From Croceivirga sp. (GTDB taxonomy: Bacteria; Bacteroidota; Bacteroidia; Flavobacteriales; Flavobacteriaceae), in NCBI GenBank assembly GCA_028284665.1, contig JANQRG010000037.1, positions 62,001 to 126,000 on the forward strand: a stretch of DNA of 64,000 bases. The letters are read 5' to 3'. The notes below the pieces were generated by a model that was not told the DNA's origin, made no database searches, and saw only the letters and a list, made by a program, of their open reading frames with translations. Shown here one piece after another: positions 34,148 to 43,208 of the stretch; position 1 is the stretch's first letter, and each line of letters starts with the position of its first letter. The position numbers and the translations under genes are program-made.

Positions 34148-34858
34148 ATGAAAAAGCTGCCCTTACTTAATCTGATACTTTTGATAGGTATACTTGCGTA
34201 CTTGTTACTTTCTACCGGTAAAACCAAGGAATATCAAAAGACCGAAATACTTCCCGAAATTACTACCGAAAGACTTAATATTGTGGGGAAGGACGGAAAT
34301 AAATATGTTGTTTTAAGTAATCCCGAGAAACAGGCATTAGCTACTATTAACGGTAAACCGATAAATCCCCAAAAGACAGAAAGAAATATTGCCGGTTTGT
34401 TGTTCTTTAATGAAGATGGTGATGAGATTGGTGGCCTGGTATATGGAATTGATAGCACGGACAGCTACCAATTGCTGACATTCGACCAGCGAAAGAATGA
34501 TCAAATAATGGCGTTACGGAAGGATGAGTATTTAGAGGAGGGAGAATGGAAAAAACAATACGGTTTGTTATTACAGGAACGCTCTGAAAAACCATCTAAT
34601 CGTATTATTTCGGAATTGAATGCAATTAGAAGTATAGAGGACGCATCAACCCGCGAAAAAGAACTTGAAAAATTCTACAATACCCCGGAAAATTTAGCCC
34701 CTCAAAGACTATTCATCGGTAGGACATATTCAGAAAAAGTAGGACTTTTTTTAATGGATAAGGACAACCAGCCGAGATTACAAATCTACCTCGATGAAGA
34801 AGGAGAGCCCCATATCGAAAGTTTTGACAAAACAGGGGAAAAGACCTCCATACAATAA
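34148..34858 (+). CDS. single-pass membrane protein, unknown family
   Basis: 236 residues. An N-terminal anchor (LLNLILLIGILAYLLLS) is followed by a hydrophilic extracytoplasmic domain with TTERLNIVGKDGNKYVVLSN, GLLFFNEDGDEIGGLVYG and VGLFLMDKDNQPRLQIYLD, three look-alike beta units of the pattern G-D-x-x-x-P-R-x-x-I. I recognise this style from other Bacteroidota proteins but no function. The stop overlaps the start of the broken HTH gene (TAATG). Confidence 0.75.
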   Translation: MKKLPLLNLILLIGILAYLLLSTGKTKEYQKTEILPEITTERLNIVGKDGNKYVVLSNPEKQALATINGKPINPQKTERNIAGLLFFNEDGDEIGGLVYGIDSTDSYQLLTFDQRKNDQIMALRKDEYLEEGEWKKQYGLLLQERSEKPSNRIISELNAIRSIEDASTREKELEKFYNTPENLAPQRLFIGRTYSEKVGLFLMDKDNQPRLQIYLDEEGEPHIESFDKTGEKTSIQ

Positions 34859-35022
34859 TGAGGTACAACAAACCGCAGTGTCACTGCTAAGAAATCCTTG
34901 AGCGTCGAAAAAACGTTGGAGCTATAGCCAGGGAATGGGGCTTTTATAACGCTAACCAGGTAAGTCGAATTCTTAAAAAACATAAAGAGGACCTGCCTTC
35001 AGTCATTTCCTCTTTTAAGTAA
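34858..35022 (+). pseudogene. small HTH protein interrupted by a stop codon
   Basis: From the ATG at 34858, which shares its A with the preceding TAA, ten codons lead to TAA (34888-34890). The same frame then continues for 43 codons, ILERRKNVGAIAREWGFYNA and NQVSRILKKHKEDLP, to a stop at 35022. The IAREWGFYNANQVSRILKKH part resembles the second helix-turn-helix of AraC-type regulators or a Myb/HTH_23 unit. Either a nonsense mutation inactivated a small coupled gene or this is the tail of a larger lost regulator. The rest of the gap to 35164 is empty. Confidence 0.5.
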
Positions 35023-35164
35023 ATGTTGTCCTTATAGTGCGTTTTATTGTCCTTTCATCCCTTTTCTTTCCCCTTTACTTTTAATTGGCCACAAACTACA
35101 TGATCAAAACAAACCCGTAATCTCCTTATTGGTTACTGAACTAAAGCAAAAAAACCGACGCTCT

Positions 35165-36124
35165 ATGAACAAAAAATTAGTTGCCATTTTGGTTTTTCCC
35201 CTACTGTGGAACTCAGCTCTGATGGGACAAAGAACCTGGGACATTCCAAAACCTTTGGAGCTGACCTACTGGGAACGAGAAGAACTAGGTTCAAGTCCGT
35301 ATCGGGCAAGCAGGCTATGGATCAAAGAATACAGTCGTGAGCATGTTCAAATTAGAAGTGGTGATGTTTTATTGAGTGGAGCCCTGTACTACCCGAGAAT
35401 TGAAGAGAATCAAAAGCTACCGGCCATTATATTGGCACATGGTTCCGGTCCAACCACACAATACAATTTGGGGTACTACATCTACCTGGGGCTTAAAATG
35501 GGTATGGCAGTACTGGCCTGTGATAAAAGGGGAGTGGGCAATTCGGAAGGGATCTATGATCCTGCTGTAAACCACTCAAAAAAGGTTTTTGCCGATTTAG
35601 CATCCGATCTGGCTGCACAATTGGAGTGGTTGAAAACCCAACCCGAGATAGATGTTACCAAAATAGGAATGATGGGACCTAGTCAAGCGGGTTGGATCAT
35701 GCCTATCGCAGCAAAATTGGATGATTCGTTTCGTTTTATCGTCTCACTTTCGGGACCTGCTGTTTCTGTAGGTGAAGAAAACTATTTTAGTGCCTTGACG
35801 AATGAATACAATACACCACCTGGGATTTCCATTGAAGAAGCAGACAAGAAGCTGCCGGAATTTAAGGGAGAACCTCTATACGATCCTCTACCTGTTCTAA
35901 AAGAACTGAACACCTGTATTTTATGGCAATTTGGCTCCCACGACAGATCTGTGCCTGTAATGGCGTCCGTTAGAAGATTGAAGAAGCTTAACAAACCTAA
36001 TTACGACATCAAAATCGTCCAGGATGTGGGGCATGGATCTGCCAATATTTATACGGGAGAGTACGAGGACTTTGTTAAGATAATCGAACCTTGGCTTATA
36101 AAAATTGGGATAGTAGCGCAATAA
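35165..36124 (+). CDS. exported alpha/beta hydrolase (esterase/peptidase-like)
   Basis: 319 residues from the ATG at 35165, which starts a signal peptide (MNKKLVAILVFPLLWNSALM). Motifs: ILAHGSGPTTQYN (oxyanion region), VLACDKRGVGNSEG, MGPSQAGW (nucleophile Ser, GxSxxGW), the acid in FGSHDRSVPV and His in DVGHGSANIY. GxSQAGW with GSGP is typical of the S9/S33-like esterases of the EstA/YqiA-type 'alpha/beta hydrolase family' in Bacteroidota; substrate unknown, periplasmic. Confidence 0.87.
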   Translation: MNKKLVAILVFPLLWNSALMGQRTWDIPKPLELTYWEREELGSSPYRASRLWIKEYSREHVQIRSGDVLLSGALYYPRIEENQKLPAIILAHGSGPTTQYNLGYYIYLGLKMGMAVLACDKRGVGNSEGIYDPAVNHSKKVFADLASDLAAQLEWLKTQPEIDVTKIGMMGPSQAGWIMPIAAKLDDSFRFIVSLSGPAVSVGEENYFSALTNEYNTPPGISIEEADKKLPEFKGEPLYDPLPVLKELNTCILWQFGSHDRSVPVMASVRRLKKLNKPNYDIKIVQDVGHGSANIYTGEYEDFVKIIEPWLIKIGIVAQ

Positions 36125-36277
36125 CTCGATAGCAGTAAATAGAACTACTGCCATGCGCTTATAATTGATTTGAGATAGACTGTTGTGCTTTAGGTTTTTC
36201 GGAGATTTATAAGGAGACTTGTTGCCAAATGATTGCCAAATCCCTATAAATAAGAATGTGTTTACCGGGAACAGTAG

Positions 36278-36365
36278 TTTTCATTACTTCATGCCTCTAA
36301 ACCCTGCGAGCTTCCCGCTACTACACTTTTGAGATAGGATAATGGTATAAGCCCTTCTGTTGCAT
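36278..36365 (+). repeat. dispersed repeat, partial copy 6
   Basis: CATTACTTCATGCCTCTAAA, CCCGCTACTACACTTTTGAG and ATAGGATAATGGTATA align with the first third of copies 4 and 5 (ATGCC-CAAACCCT, CCCCGCTGCTACATTTTTAG, GGATAATAGTAC). The 3' block is missing. It lies in the 36125-36475 gap, where otherwise only GCAGTA...TACTGC (hairpin after the esterase) was seen. Confidence 0.5.
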
Positions 36366-36475
36366 TTTCTGTTCTAAGGTTTCCTGGTGGTTCTATGCCA
36401 AGATTTTCCCGGCAAAAGCGTAACCTTTTGATTTGTTTCCTCGTCCAAAAAGGGAACGCTAAAAATCCCTGGGCT

Positions 36476-37807
36476 ATGCAAAAAGTACTACTCACCGTTT
36501 TATGTTGTGTCAATGCGATCATTTGTAACACGCTGATCACAGCACAGTCCCCCTATGCAGAACAGCTAATCCGGATACAACAACTTTTTGACAGCACCGA
36601 TTTTGGAAAAAACTATCACGGGGCTATCCTGATTGCCAATGGGGAAGACGTTTTATTTCGAGAGGCCTATGGGGTAAATACTTCCAATGTACCCAACACC
36701 GCTACTACACAATACGATCTGGCTTCCATGGGGAAGCTATTTGCCGCCACGGCCATCCTCCAATTGGTAGAACAAGGAAAACTCTCTCTGGACCAAACCA
36801 TTGGGGAACTTTTACCGGAGTATCCGAATGAAAAGGCTAAGACAATCAAAGTACAACACCTCCTGACCCATACTTCAGGTCTGGGGGATTACTTTGGACC
36901 GGCTTTTTTTGAAAATGAGGCAAACATCAAAAGAATCAGTGATTTTTTACCGTATTTCGTGAACGATCCGGTTCAGTTTACTCCAGGCGAACACATGCGC
37001 TATAGCAATGCAGGGTATATTGTCCTTGGCCTTATTATAGAAGCCATTACAGGGCAAGTATACAATACCTACCTTCAAGAGTATATCTTTCATTCTGCCG
37101 GAATGACGGCAACAGGGCCGCTCATCGGTTCCGCAGGGGGAGGACCTTCTACGGTAACCGATCTGTATCGATTCGCTTTGGCCTTACAAAATCAAAAACT
37201 CATCGGCGCAACTTCCTTTGCAATGATGACTACCGATCATTTTGGGCACAATTACGGTTATGGTATGACCTTGAAGCAGTTGAATGCGCATAATATCTAT
37301 GGCCATAATGGAGGGGCGCCGGGTATTGCAGGAGAGTTAACCATGGTAAAGGATGAGTCGCTTATCCTGGTAACGATGACCAATCGGCACCCCCTGAAAG
37401 GCTGGGCACAGATGCGAACACATATCCAAAAAGAATTCTTTGGCAGTACCCCGGAAATGGAAACCTTTTTTAATACGGAAGAAGTCATTCAGATCTATAA
37501 GGAGAAAGGTTTTGCAGAAGCCAGTGATCTCCTTACCCGCTTGGACAACAACATCATTGATAAAAATACCTTTCACTATGCCGAGCAGTACGCTAACCAA
37601 GGCGAAATGGAGAAAGCCATTGAAGTGATGCAATTGATTGTACAAGCCTATGCTAAGGAATGGTATCCCTATGCTTTCTTAGCCGACTTTCAAATACAAG
37701 CCGGGCTAAAAGAAGAAGCCATTAAAAGTTATAAAAAGAGCCTGGAAATATATCCTGAAAACCAAGAGGTAAAGCGGCGGTTACAACAATTGATAGGATC
37801 CGAATAA
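36476..37807 (+). CDS. serine beta-lactamase-fold hydrolase with C-terminal TPR
   Basis: 443 residues. A signal peptide (MQKVLLTVLCCVNAIICN) precedes a class C beta-lactamase/DD-peptidase fold with SxxK at Ser84-Lys87 (LASMGKLFAA), the YSN box at Tyr177 (MRYSNAGY), and HNGG near the end. Residues about 350-443 add two or three TPR-like helical pairs (AEQYANQGEMEKAIEVMQLI, AFLADFQIQAGLKEEAIKSY). This domain pair is common in Bacteroidota and probably acts as an esterase or peptidase rather than in resistance. The start at 36476 is chosen for its signal peptide over an in-frame ATG 27 codons upstream. Confidence 0.88.
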   Translation: MQKVLLTVLCCVNAIICNTLITAQSPYAEQLIRIQQLFDSTDFGKNYHGAILIANGEDVLFREAYGVNTSNVPNTATTQYDLASMGKLFAATAILQLVEQGKLSLDQTIGELLPEYPNEKAKTIKVQHLLTHTSGLGDYFGPAFFENEANIKRISDFLPYFVNDPVQFTPGEHMRYSNAGYIVLGLIIEAITGQVYNTYLQEYIFHSAGMTATGPLIGSAGGGPSTVTDLYRFALALQNQKLIGATSFAMMTTDHFGHNYGYGMTLKQLNAHNIYGHNGGAPGIAGELTMVKDESLILVTMTNRHPLKGWAQMRTHIQKEFFGSTPEMETFFNTEEVIQIYKEKGFAEASDLLTRLDNNIIDKNTFHYAEQYANQGEMEKAIEVMQLIVQAYAKEWYPYAFLADFQIQAGLKEEAIKSYKKSLEIYPENQEVKRRLQQLIGSE

Positions 37808-37993
37808 CACCATACCGTTTACTTTTGGCACACTCTAAAAATGCTTATTTTTAAACCGGATGATAACACCGGTTGCGTTTTTTATAACTATCCAGGCGAA
37901 CCAACCCACCTACCGGAAGGAATTTACCTGCCTGCCAATTTCCATGCCTTTGGCATGCTGACAAGGTTGAGACCGTTGGCTATAACCAGAAAA

Positions 37994-38698
37994 ATGCAAA
38001 TCAAGGAACTGAAAATATATACGCAACACTTTTCGAAACAGGTAGCGTTTTATTCTAATACCATTGGACTAAACCTGATGGAGAGATCTGAAAATCAAGC
38101 AGTTTTTGGAATTGGCGAATCGAAGCTCAAAATTGTCAGGAGTGATAAATTCAGGCCATACCACTTTGCAATAAACATTCCTTGCAATAAGGAAATCGAA
38201 GCTTTAAAGTGGTTAAAAGAGAGAGTAGAAATCCTAAAAGACGGAATACATGAAATTCAAGATTTTGTTTCTTGGAATGCAAAGGCAATCTACTTTTATG
38301 ATAAGGACAATAACATTGTTGAATTTATAGCTCGAAAGAACTTAAAGAATACAACAGATGAAGAATTTGATGTGAATTCATTGCTTGAAATTTCGGAAAT
38401 TGGAATACCTGTAAATGATATAGAATCCACCTTTACTGCATTACATACAATTTCAAATCTTCAAAAGTATGATGGTGGATTTGAAAGGTTCTGTGCGATT
38501 GGCGATGAAAATGGATTATTCATTTGTATCAATAAACAGCTAAAGGATTGGTTTCCAACCGGAGACAAAGCCCATTCTTCAGCGTTTGAAATTAAGTTCA
38601 GGGAGAATGGAACGGACTACGAATTAGTATTTGTGAATGGAGAAATAAAGCCAGCCGCTAATATTGGCTATAATTCATTGGTCCAGCCCCCAACTTAA
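37994..38698 (+). CDS. two-domain VOC-superfamily protein
   Basis: 234 residues from the ATG at 37994 (MQIKELKIYTQHFSKQVAFY). Two VOC modules: the first ends IYFYDKDNNIVEFIARKN, a canonical closing strand with the metal-ligand Glu; the second starts LLEISEIGIPVNDIESTFTA and ends DYELVFVNGE. Glyoxalase/dioxygenase-like, substrate unknown. Upstream the frame is open to 37841, but the sequence there includes the boundary motif GTTGGCTATAAC (37975-37986), so the later ATG is preferred. The last dozen residues (AANIGYNSLVQPPT) are encoded by a copy of the GGCTATAATTCATTG boundary repeat. Confidence 0.82.
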   Translation: MQIKELKIYTQHFSKQVAFYSNTIGLNLMERSENQAVFGIGESKLKIVRSDKFRPYHFAINIPCNKEIEALKWLKERVEILKDGIHEIQDFVSWNAKAIYFYDKDNNIVEFIARKNLKNTTDEEFDVNSLLEISEIGIPVNDIESTFTALHTISNLQKYDGGFERFCAIGDENGLFICINKQLKDWFPTGDKAHSSAFEIKFRENGTDYELVFVNGEIKPAANIGYNSLVQPPT

Positions 38699-38842
38699 CT
38701 ATTCTTTATAATTTTAAACTAACGACAGGCATAGAAGTATTTGAGATGAAAAAATTCCAAATACCAGGCACCAAGCCTACCTGCCGTTAGGCAAGTTCCA
38801 AAAGATACCTATTTGGGATTTGAGTTTTGAGTATTGGAATTT
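38652..38842 (+). repeat. boundary motif and AAATTCCAA inverted repeat
   Basis: CAGCCGCTAATATTGGCTAT and AATTCATTGG (38652-38681) end the VOC gene and match the boundaries at 28501, 29930 and 31215. After the stop, AAATTCCAAATA (38752-38763) and TATTGGAATTT (38832-38842) form imperfect inverted arms, with an inner GCCTACCTGCCGTTAGGC hairpin. No gene is seen in 38699-38929. Confidence 0.5.
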
Positions 38843-38929
38843 CCCTTTAGGTCATGGCCGAAATAGTTGGCAGTAATTTGGAAATTAATCTGAAAAATAT
38901 GAGAGGGTTCAAAAAAACAGAAGCTAATA

Positions 38930-40822
38930 ATGGCTATATCCAAGGATACTAAAAAGAACAAGGTGCGGGAGCCAAAGAAAATCTTCATTAGTTACTCGCA
39001 TCAAGACTCCCATTGGCTTGATGAGATAAAAACAAACCTCAAAGTTCTTGAATTAAATGAAATTGATTTTGAGGTCTGGGATGACACCAAAATCCATTCG
39101 GGTGCTAATTGGAAAAAGGAGATAGAAGAAGCTTTAAATGACTGTAAAATAGCAATATTAATAATCTCAACACATTTTTTGGCTTCTGACTTTATTCAAA
39201 ACAATGAACTTCCCCTGCTGCTAAAAAAGGCGGAAAAAGAAGAAACTACCATTTTGCCACTAATTGTAGGTTTCTGCCGATTTACCAAGGATAAACACTT
39301 GAAAGATTTTCAACCGGTTAACAATCCGAACAAACCTTTAATCTCTTGTAGTGCGGCTGAAGTTCAAAGAACTCTGGTAAAGCTTACAGATGATGTGGAG
39401 GACAATCTATTGGAACCTAAAGCCAAAAAAAAGAGAGAAGATGTAAAGCCAACGTTCTCCGGTTCGTCCGAAATTAAAAGTAAATCTCAAACCTTAAATT
39501 TTAGATCGGATAATAGTAAGTCAACAATACAATTAATTATTGAAGGTGAAGATCATGAAAGTTTTGATAATGATCACCTTGAATCCATTTTAGCATCAAT
39601 ATTGAGAGTTGATAAGACTCAAATAAAAATACTTAAAGTACTTCCCGGGAGTATTAAGGTAATACTCGAATTGAAAAGACAAGCTGCAGTTGAATTTTCC
39701 AAAATCTACCAAAGTGATAAATCCATTCTAACTGATTTGAGGGATTTTCTTCCAATTAACGAAGTTGAATGGTGGGACACATTTCAAACCTACAAATTAG
39801 TTCCGGAAAGTGTAGAGAGTAATATCTCACAACTGTATTTTCAATCGGCGTCCGAACAGGAGAATCTGGAAACATTACATACGTTTAACTCTGAGCTTAT
39901 AGCGGAAGAGCTACTCAAAGATTTATCCAAAGATAGTCAGGTAGATAACAATTTGTTAAGGGCTTTATTTAGAAAATTAATTCCTGAACATTTTAGAAGC
40001 ATTATCAAATCGAGACCAAATGTTCTTTGGATAATGGATGTAGAAACTGCCAGCTACCCTTTGGAAATGTTTATGGATATGGACAATGATCGATTCCCAA
40101 CTTTTGTAAATGTGGGCTTAATAAGGAACGTCATTACTAAATATTCCAGAACAGGATTTACTTCCATTAAAGCAAATACTGCGTTAATTATTGGCGATCC
40201 GCATACGGATGGGTTTCTTGAACAGATTCCTGGAGCTAGCGAAGAAGCAAATTTGGTGTTTGATGTTTTGAAAGAGAAAAACTTCACTATTGATATCCAT
40301 TTGAAAAACACCGGTATAGGAATTATCAATAGTCTGTTCAGTAGAGAACACCAAATAATCCATTTAACCGGACATGGTGTTTACAATCCCAATTCATCTA
40401 GCAAAGCAGGTATTGTAATTGGAAAAGATCTCTATTTAACGGCATTGGAAATAGCGTCAATGCCTGTGCCTCCTGAACTGGTTTTTGTTAATTGTTGTCA
40501 TCCAGAAAGTAGTATGTCAGAAATGGAAAAGCCCGAACATAACTATACTAAATTTGCTGCTTTCTTTGGCACAGAATTAATTGAAGCCGGCGTAAAAGCA
40601 GTTGTCGTTGCTGGTTGGGCTATAGATAATGGGGCTTCACAAGTATTTATTAAAGAACTGTATAGTCACGTTTTAGATGGATACCACTTTGGTAAGGCAG
40701 TAAAAATGGCAAGAAAAAGTTGTTATTACGCATTTCCTGAAGACAATACTTGGGGAGCATTCCAATGTTATGGAGATCCCTGGTTTGAGTTATCAGCAAC
40801 ACAGATTGGTGGGGGGAACTGA
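38930..40822 (+). CDS. TIR-CHAT fusion, probable immune effector
   Basis: 630 residues, soluble. Residues 16-150 are a TIR domain: KIFISYSHQDSHWLDEI, then FEVWDDTKIHSGANW, ISTHFLASDFIQNNELPLLL with Glu93 at the NADase position. A basic linker (160-195) leads to a small alpha/beta domain (198-258, IQLIIEGEDHESF to LPGSIKVILELKRQA) of the PGSxxVxLEL type found next to many bacterial caspase-like and NLR effectors. Residues 325-625 are a CHAT protease with catalytic His482 (HLTGHGVYNP) and Cys523 (VFVNCCHPE). It could be a self-contained suicide effector with NADase and caspase-like activities; no target gene is adjacent. The ATG lies inside a GCTAATAATGGCTATA sequence resembling the cassette boundary. 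Confidence 0.88.
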   Translation: MAISKDTKKNKVREPKKIFISYSHQDSHWLDEIKTNLKVLELNEIDFEVWDDTKIHSGANWKKEIEEALNDCKIAILIISTHFLASDFIQNNELPLLLKKAEKEETTILPLIVGFCRFTKDKHLKDFQPVNNPNKPLISCSAAEVQRTLVKLTDDVEDNLLEPKAKKKREDVKPTFSGSSEIKSKSQTLNFRSDNSKSTIQLIIEGEDHESFDNDHLESILASILRVDKTQIKILKVLPGSIKVILELKRQAAVEFSKIYQSDKSILTDLRDFLPINEVEWWDTFQTYKLVPESVESNISQLYFQSASEQENLETLHTFNSELIAEELLKDLSKDSQVDNNLLRALFRKLIPEHFRSIIKSRPNVLWIMDVETASYPLEMFMDMDNDRFPTFVNVGLIRNVITKYSRTGFTSIKANTALIIGDPHTDGFLEQIPGASEEANLVFDVLKEKNFTIDIHLKNTGIGIINSLFSREHQIIHLTGHGVYNPNSSSKAGIVIGKDLYLTALEIASMPVPPELVFVNCCHPESSMSEMEKPEHNYTKFAAFFGTELIEAGVKAVVVAGWAIDNGASQVFIKELYSHVLDGYHFGKAVKMARKSCYYAFPEDNTWGAFQCYGDPWFELSATQIGGGN

Positions 40823-40895
40823 ATTGTTGAGAATCCAATTCCACACCGAAATCGTAACCAAACTATTGGTAATACTGAAGAAAAATCATTAGTAT

Positions 40896-42065
40896 ATGGC
40901 AAAGAGTTCTAAGAAAAGGATACCTAAAACCAAAACGGTATTCGGTTATTCGAGCATCAAACTTTTCAGTACATATCCTATTCCATTCACCATCCTGTTT
41001 TTGATTGTAACCTGCCTCGAGGTAAAAGGACAGGATACCAATACGAAGGCCATAGATCAGATCGCCGAGGAGATGGTGGCAAGGATACGAACAGACATAA
41101 ACCCTGAATTTATATATGACTATGAAGATCCTAAGTTTGTTCCTCCTGAGGGTAAAACATTGCTGATCATGGGGCAAACCGTGGAACGTATTACGGAATA
41201 TATGGATCATTTTGGGCATCGCCCCCTCCCCGGTGGTTGGTCAGCCTACTGGGGGATCCCTGAATTTACCGGTATTGCGGAGAAGCATAAAAATGAAACC
41301 GGTGCTTCTCAAAATCACCAGATGCTGATAGATTCGTTTCCAAATACTATTGTTCAAAGTGCGCTATGGATGGTAGGAAAATGGAATGTCGCGCAAAAAG
41401 CAGTCAATGGAGATTACGACCGTGTCGTGAAGAAATACAGTGCCTGGGCTAAAAAGGTGAACAGACCGATTTACCTGAGGATTGGTTACGAATTTGACGG
41501 ACCCCACAACGAATTGGAACCTCGGGAATATGTTAAGGCCTATCGACATATTGTTGATGTTATACGCGCAAAAGGCGCGGACAACGTCGCTTTTGTTTGG
41601 CATTCCTATGCGTCTAAACCTTTTAAGGACTATCCGATCTCTGCCTGGTATCCGGGGGATAATTATGTAGATTGGGTAGGGATCTCAGTCTTTGGGCATG
41701 CGTATGGGGGTACGGACTTTGGTAGGTATTGTGATAATGTGCTGCAATTTGCCAAACAACACAAGAAACCGGTAATGATCGCTGAGGCTAACCCCATCAA
41801 GGGTATCAATGAAAACAATAGCGACGTCTGGGAGCAATGGTTTGTTAACTTCTTCACCTTCGCCTACAATAAAAATATTAAGGCCATCAGTTTTATAAAC
41901 GAAGATTGGCCTCGGACAAAAATCACCGGAATTTCAGAATGGAAGGACAGTCGGCTCTACAATAACGAATACGTTTCCCGGGCCTGGTTTAAAGAGACCG
42001 ATAAAGCACGTTATTTAAAGCAATCAACGGAACTCTATGAGCGGTTAGGGTATTCGAAGTACTAG
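40896..42065 (+). CDS. GH26-like glycoside hydrolase
   Basis: 389 residues. A basic N-terminus and a hydrophobic segment (FTILFLIVTCLEVKG, 31-45) form a signal peptide or anchor. The TIM barrel has Glu199 in RPIYLRIGYEFDGPHNE (acid/base) and Glu297 in KPVMIAEANP (nucleophile), the spacing and context of clan GH-A family 26, which includes beta-mannanases. It also resembles less-characterised GH26-related proteins, so the substrate is not certain. A GH2 beta-mannosidase lies 6 kb downstream on the same strand, in support of beta-mannan use. Confidence 0.8.
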   Translation: MAKSSKKRIPKTKTVFGYSSIKLFSTYPIPFTILFLIVTCLEVKGQDTNTKAIDQIAEEMVARIRTDINPEFIYDYEDPKFVPPEGKTLLIMGQTVERITEYMDHFGHRPLPGGWSAYWGIPEFTGIAEKHKNETGASQNHQMLIDSFPNTIVQSALWMVGKWNVAQKAVNGDYDRVVKKYSAWAKKVNRPIYLRIGYEFDGPHNELEPREYVKAYRHIVDVIRAKGADNVAFVWHSYASKPFKDYPISAWYPGDNYVDWVGISVFGHAYGGTDFGRYCDNVLQFAKQHKKPVMIAEANPIKGINENNSDVWEQWFVNFFTFAYNKNIKAISFINEDWPRTKITGISEWKDSRLYNNEYVSRAWFKETDKARYLKQSTELYERLGYSKY

Positions 42066-42155
42066 TCAAGAATGACGCCTGCTACCAAGTTTTGACTTAG
42101 GCGATAATAAAATGCAGTTATGAAGGTAACTTTAACCCCTTAAAAACATTGACCA

Positions 42156-43208
42156 ATGACCAAATCCATCCTGCTTGTTTTCGTAGCCTTGTGGTTACAA
42201 CCCACTGTAGCCCAAAATCGCTTTCAGGAAGTTTTTAAAAGCGATAATCGACCACTGCGAGAAAACTTAAGGATCACCTTTGAAGATCCTTTGGGTAATT
42301 CAGGGCATCTTCCGATCACCATTCTCAAAGGTAGTACAGAAGGTCCGGTATTTACCATAGTCGCCGGGGTTCATGGTTTTGAGTATCCCCCCATCGTAGC
42401 CTCCCAGGAGTTGTTGCAGGAAATTGAGGATTCAGAACTCAAAGGCACTTTGATTGTCATTCCTATTGCCAATGTGGCTTCCTTCCATACCCGCACACCA
42501 TTTATTAATCCGCAGGACCAAACCAACTTAAACAATGCTTTTCCCGGAGACCTCAAGGGTACTATTACCCAACAATTGGCCCATTTCATTACAGCCAATA
42601 TTATTCCGGTTAGCGATGTGTTCCTGGACATTCATGGTGGGGATGCCTGTGAAGACCTCATCCCTTTTATTTGCTACTACAACAATACCAAAAAGCCGGA
42701 ACAAACGGCAGTGGCAAAGACCCTTTCGGAAGTCAGCGGTTTTGAATATATAGTTTCCTATCCCTACACCATTACTGATGCCGAACCCGCAAAGTACACT
42801 TTTAAGCAGGCGGTACAGGATGGCAAAATTGCGTTAAGTATTGAAGCCGGAAAATTGGGCAATGTACAGGAAGAAGCCGTACAACTGATAAAAAAAGGAG
42901 TGTATAACATGCTTGGGGAAATGGACATGTATCACAAGGGCAGTGCTACTAACGTACCGCGTATTTACCTGAACCATCAAACCTATGTTCGCTCTAAGGT
43001 GGAAGGTATTTTTTACAGTGCGTTCCAAGCGGGTGATGCTGTAACCCAAGGAGATATGGTAGGGTATACCACAGATGAGTTTGGAAAACGACTGGAGGAA
43101 TACCGCGCCCCCAATTCGGGAATCATTTTATACAAATTGGCTACCCCACCGATAAACAAAGGCGATACCGTGATGTGCATCAGTACCCGAAAGGAAGAGA
43201 AAGACTAA
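42156..43208 (+). CDS. AstE/AspA-type M14 deacylase, exported
   Basis: 350 residues with a signal peptide (MTKSILLVFVALWLQPTVAQ). Zinc ligands His73 and Glu76 (AGVHGFEYP) and His160 (LDIHGGDACEDL) match the succinylglutamate desuccinylase/aspartoacylase group of the M14 family; a C-terminal beta-sandwich/biotinyl-like domain follows (VEGIFYSAFQAGDAVTQGD). It removes acyl groups or C-terminal residues from N-acylated amino acids or short peptides; being exported, it acts in the periplasm. Probably its products feed the MFS transporter 250 nt downstream. Confidence 0.88.
   Translation: MTKSILLVFVALWLQPTVAQNRFQEVFKSDNRPLRENLRITFEDPLGNSGHLPITILKGSTEGPVFTIVAGVHGFEYPPIVASQELLQEIEDSELKGTLIVIPIANVASFHTRTPFINPQDQTNLNNAFPGDLKGTITQQLAHFITANIIPVSDVFLDIHGGDACEDLIPFICYYNNTKKPEQTAVAKTLSEVSGFEYIVSYPYTITDAEPAKYTFKQAVQDGKIALSIEAGKLGNVQEEAVQLIKKGVYNMLGEMDMYHKGSATNVPRIYLNHQTYVRSKVEGIFYSAFQAGDAVTQGDMVGYTTDEFGKRLEEYRAPNSGIILYKLATPPINKGDTVMCISTRKEEKD

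Noticed and set aside
36476..37807. Beta-lactamase resistance gene
   Set aside because: SxxK, YSN and HNGG motifs fit class C-like folds, but the TPR tail and family context indicate an esterase/peptidase-type protein.
16602..38681. CRISPR array as an explanation for the repeats
   Set aside because: Copies are long, imperfect, kilobases apart and lie at gene borders; no short regular spacers and no cas genes.
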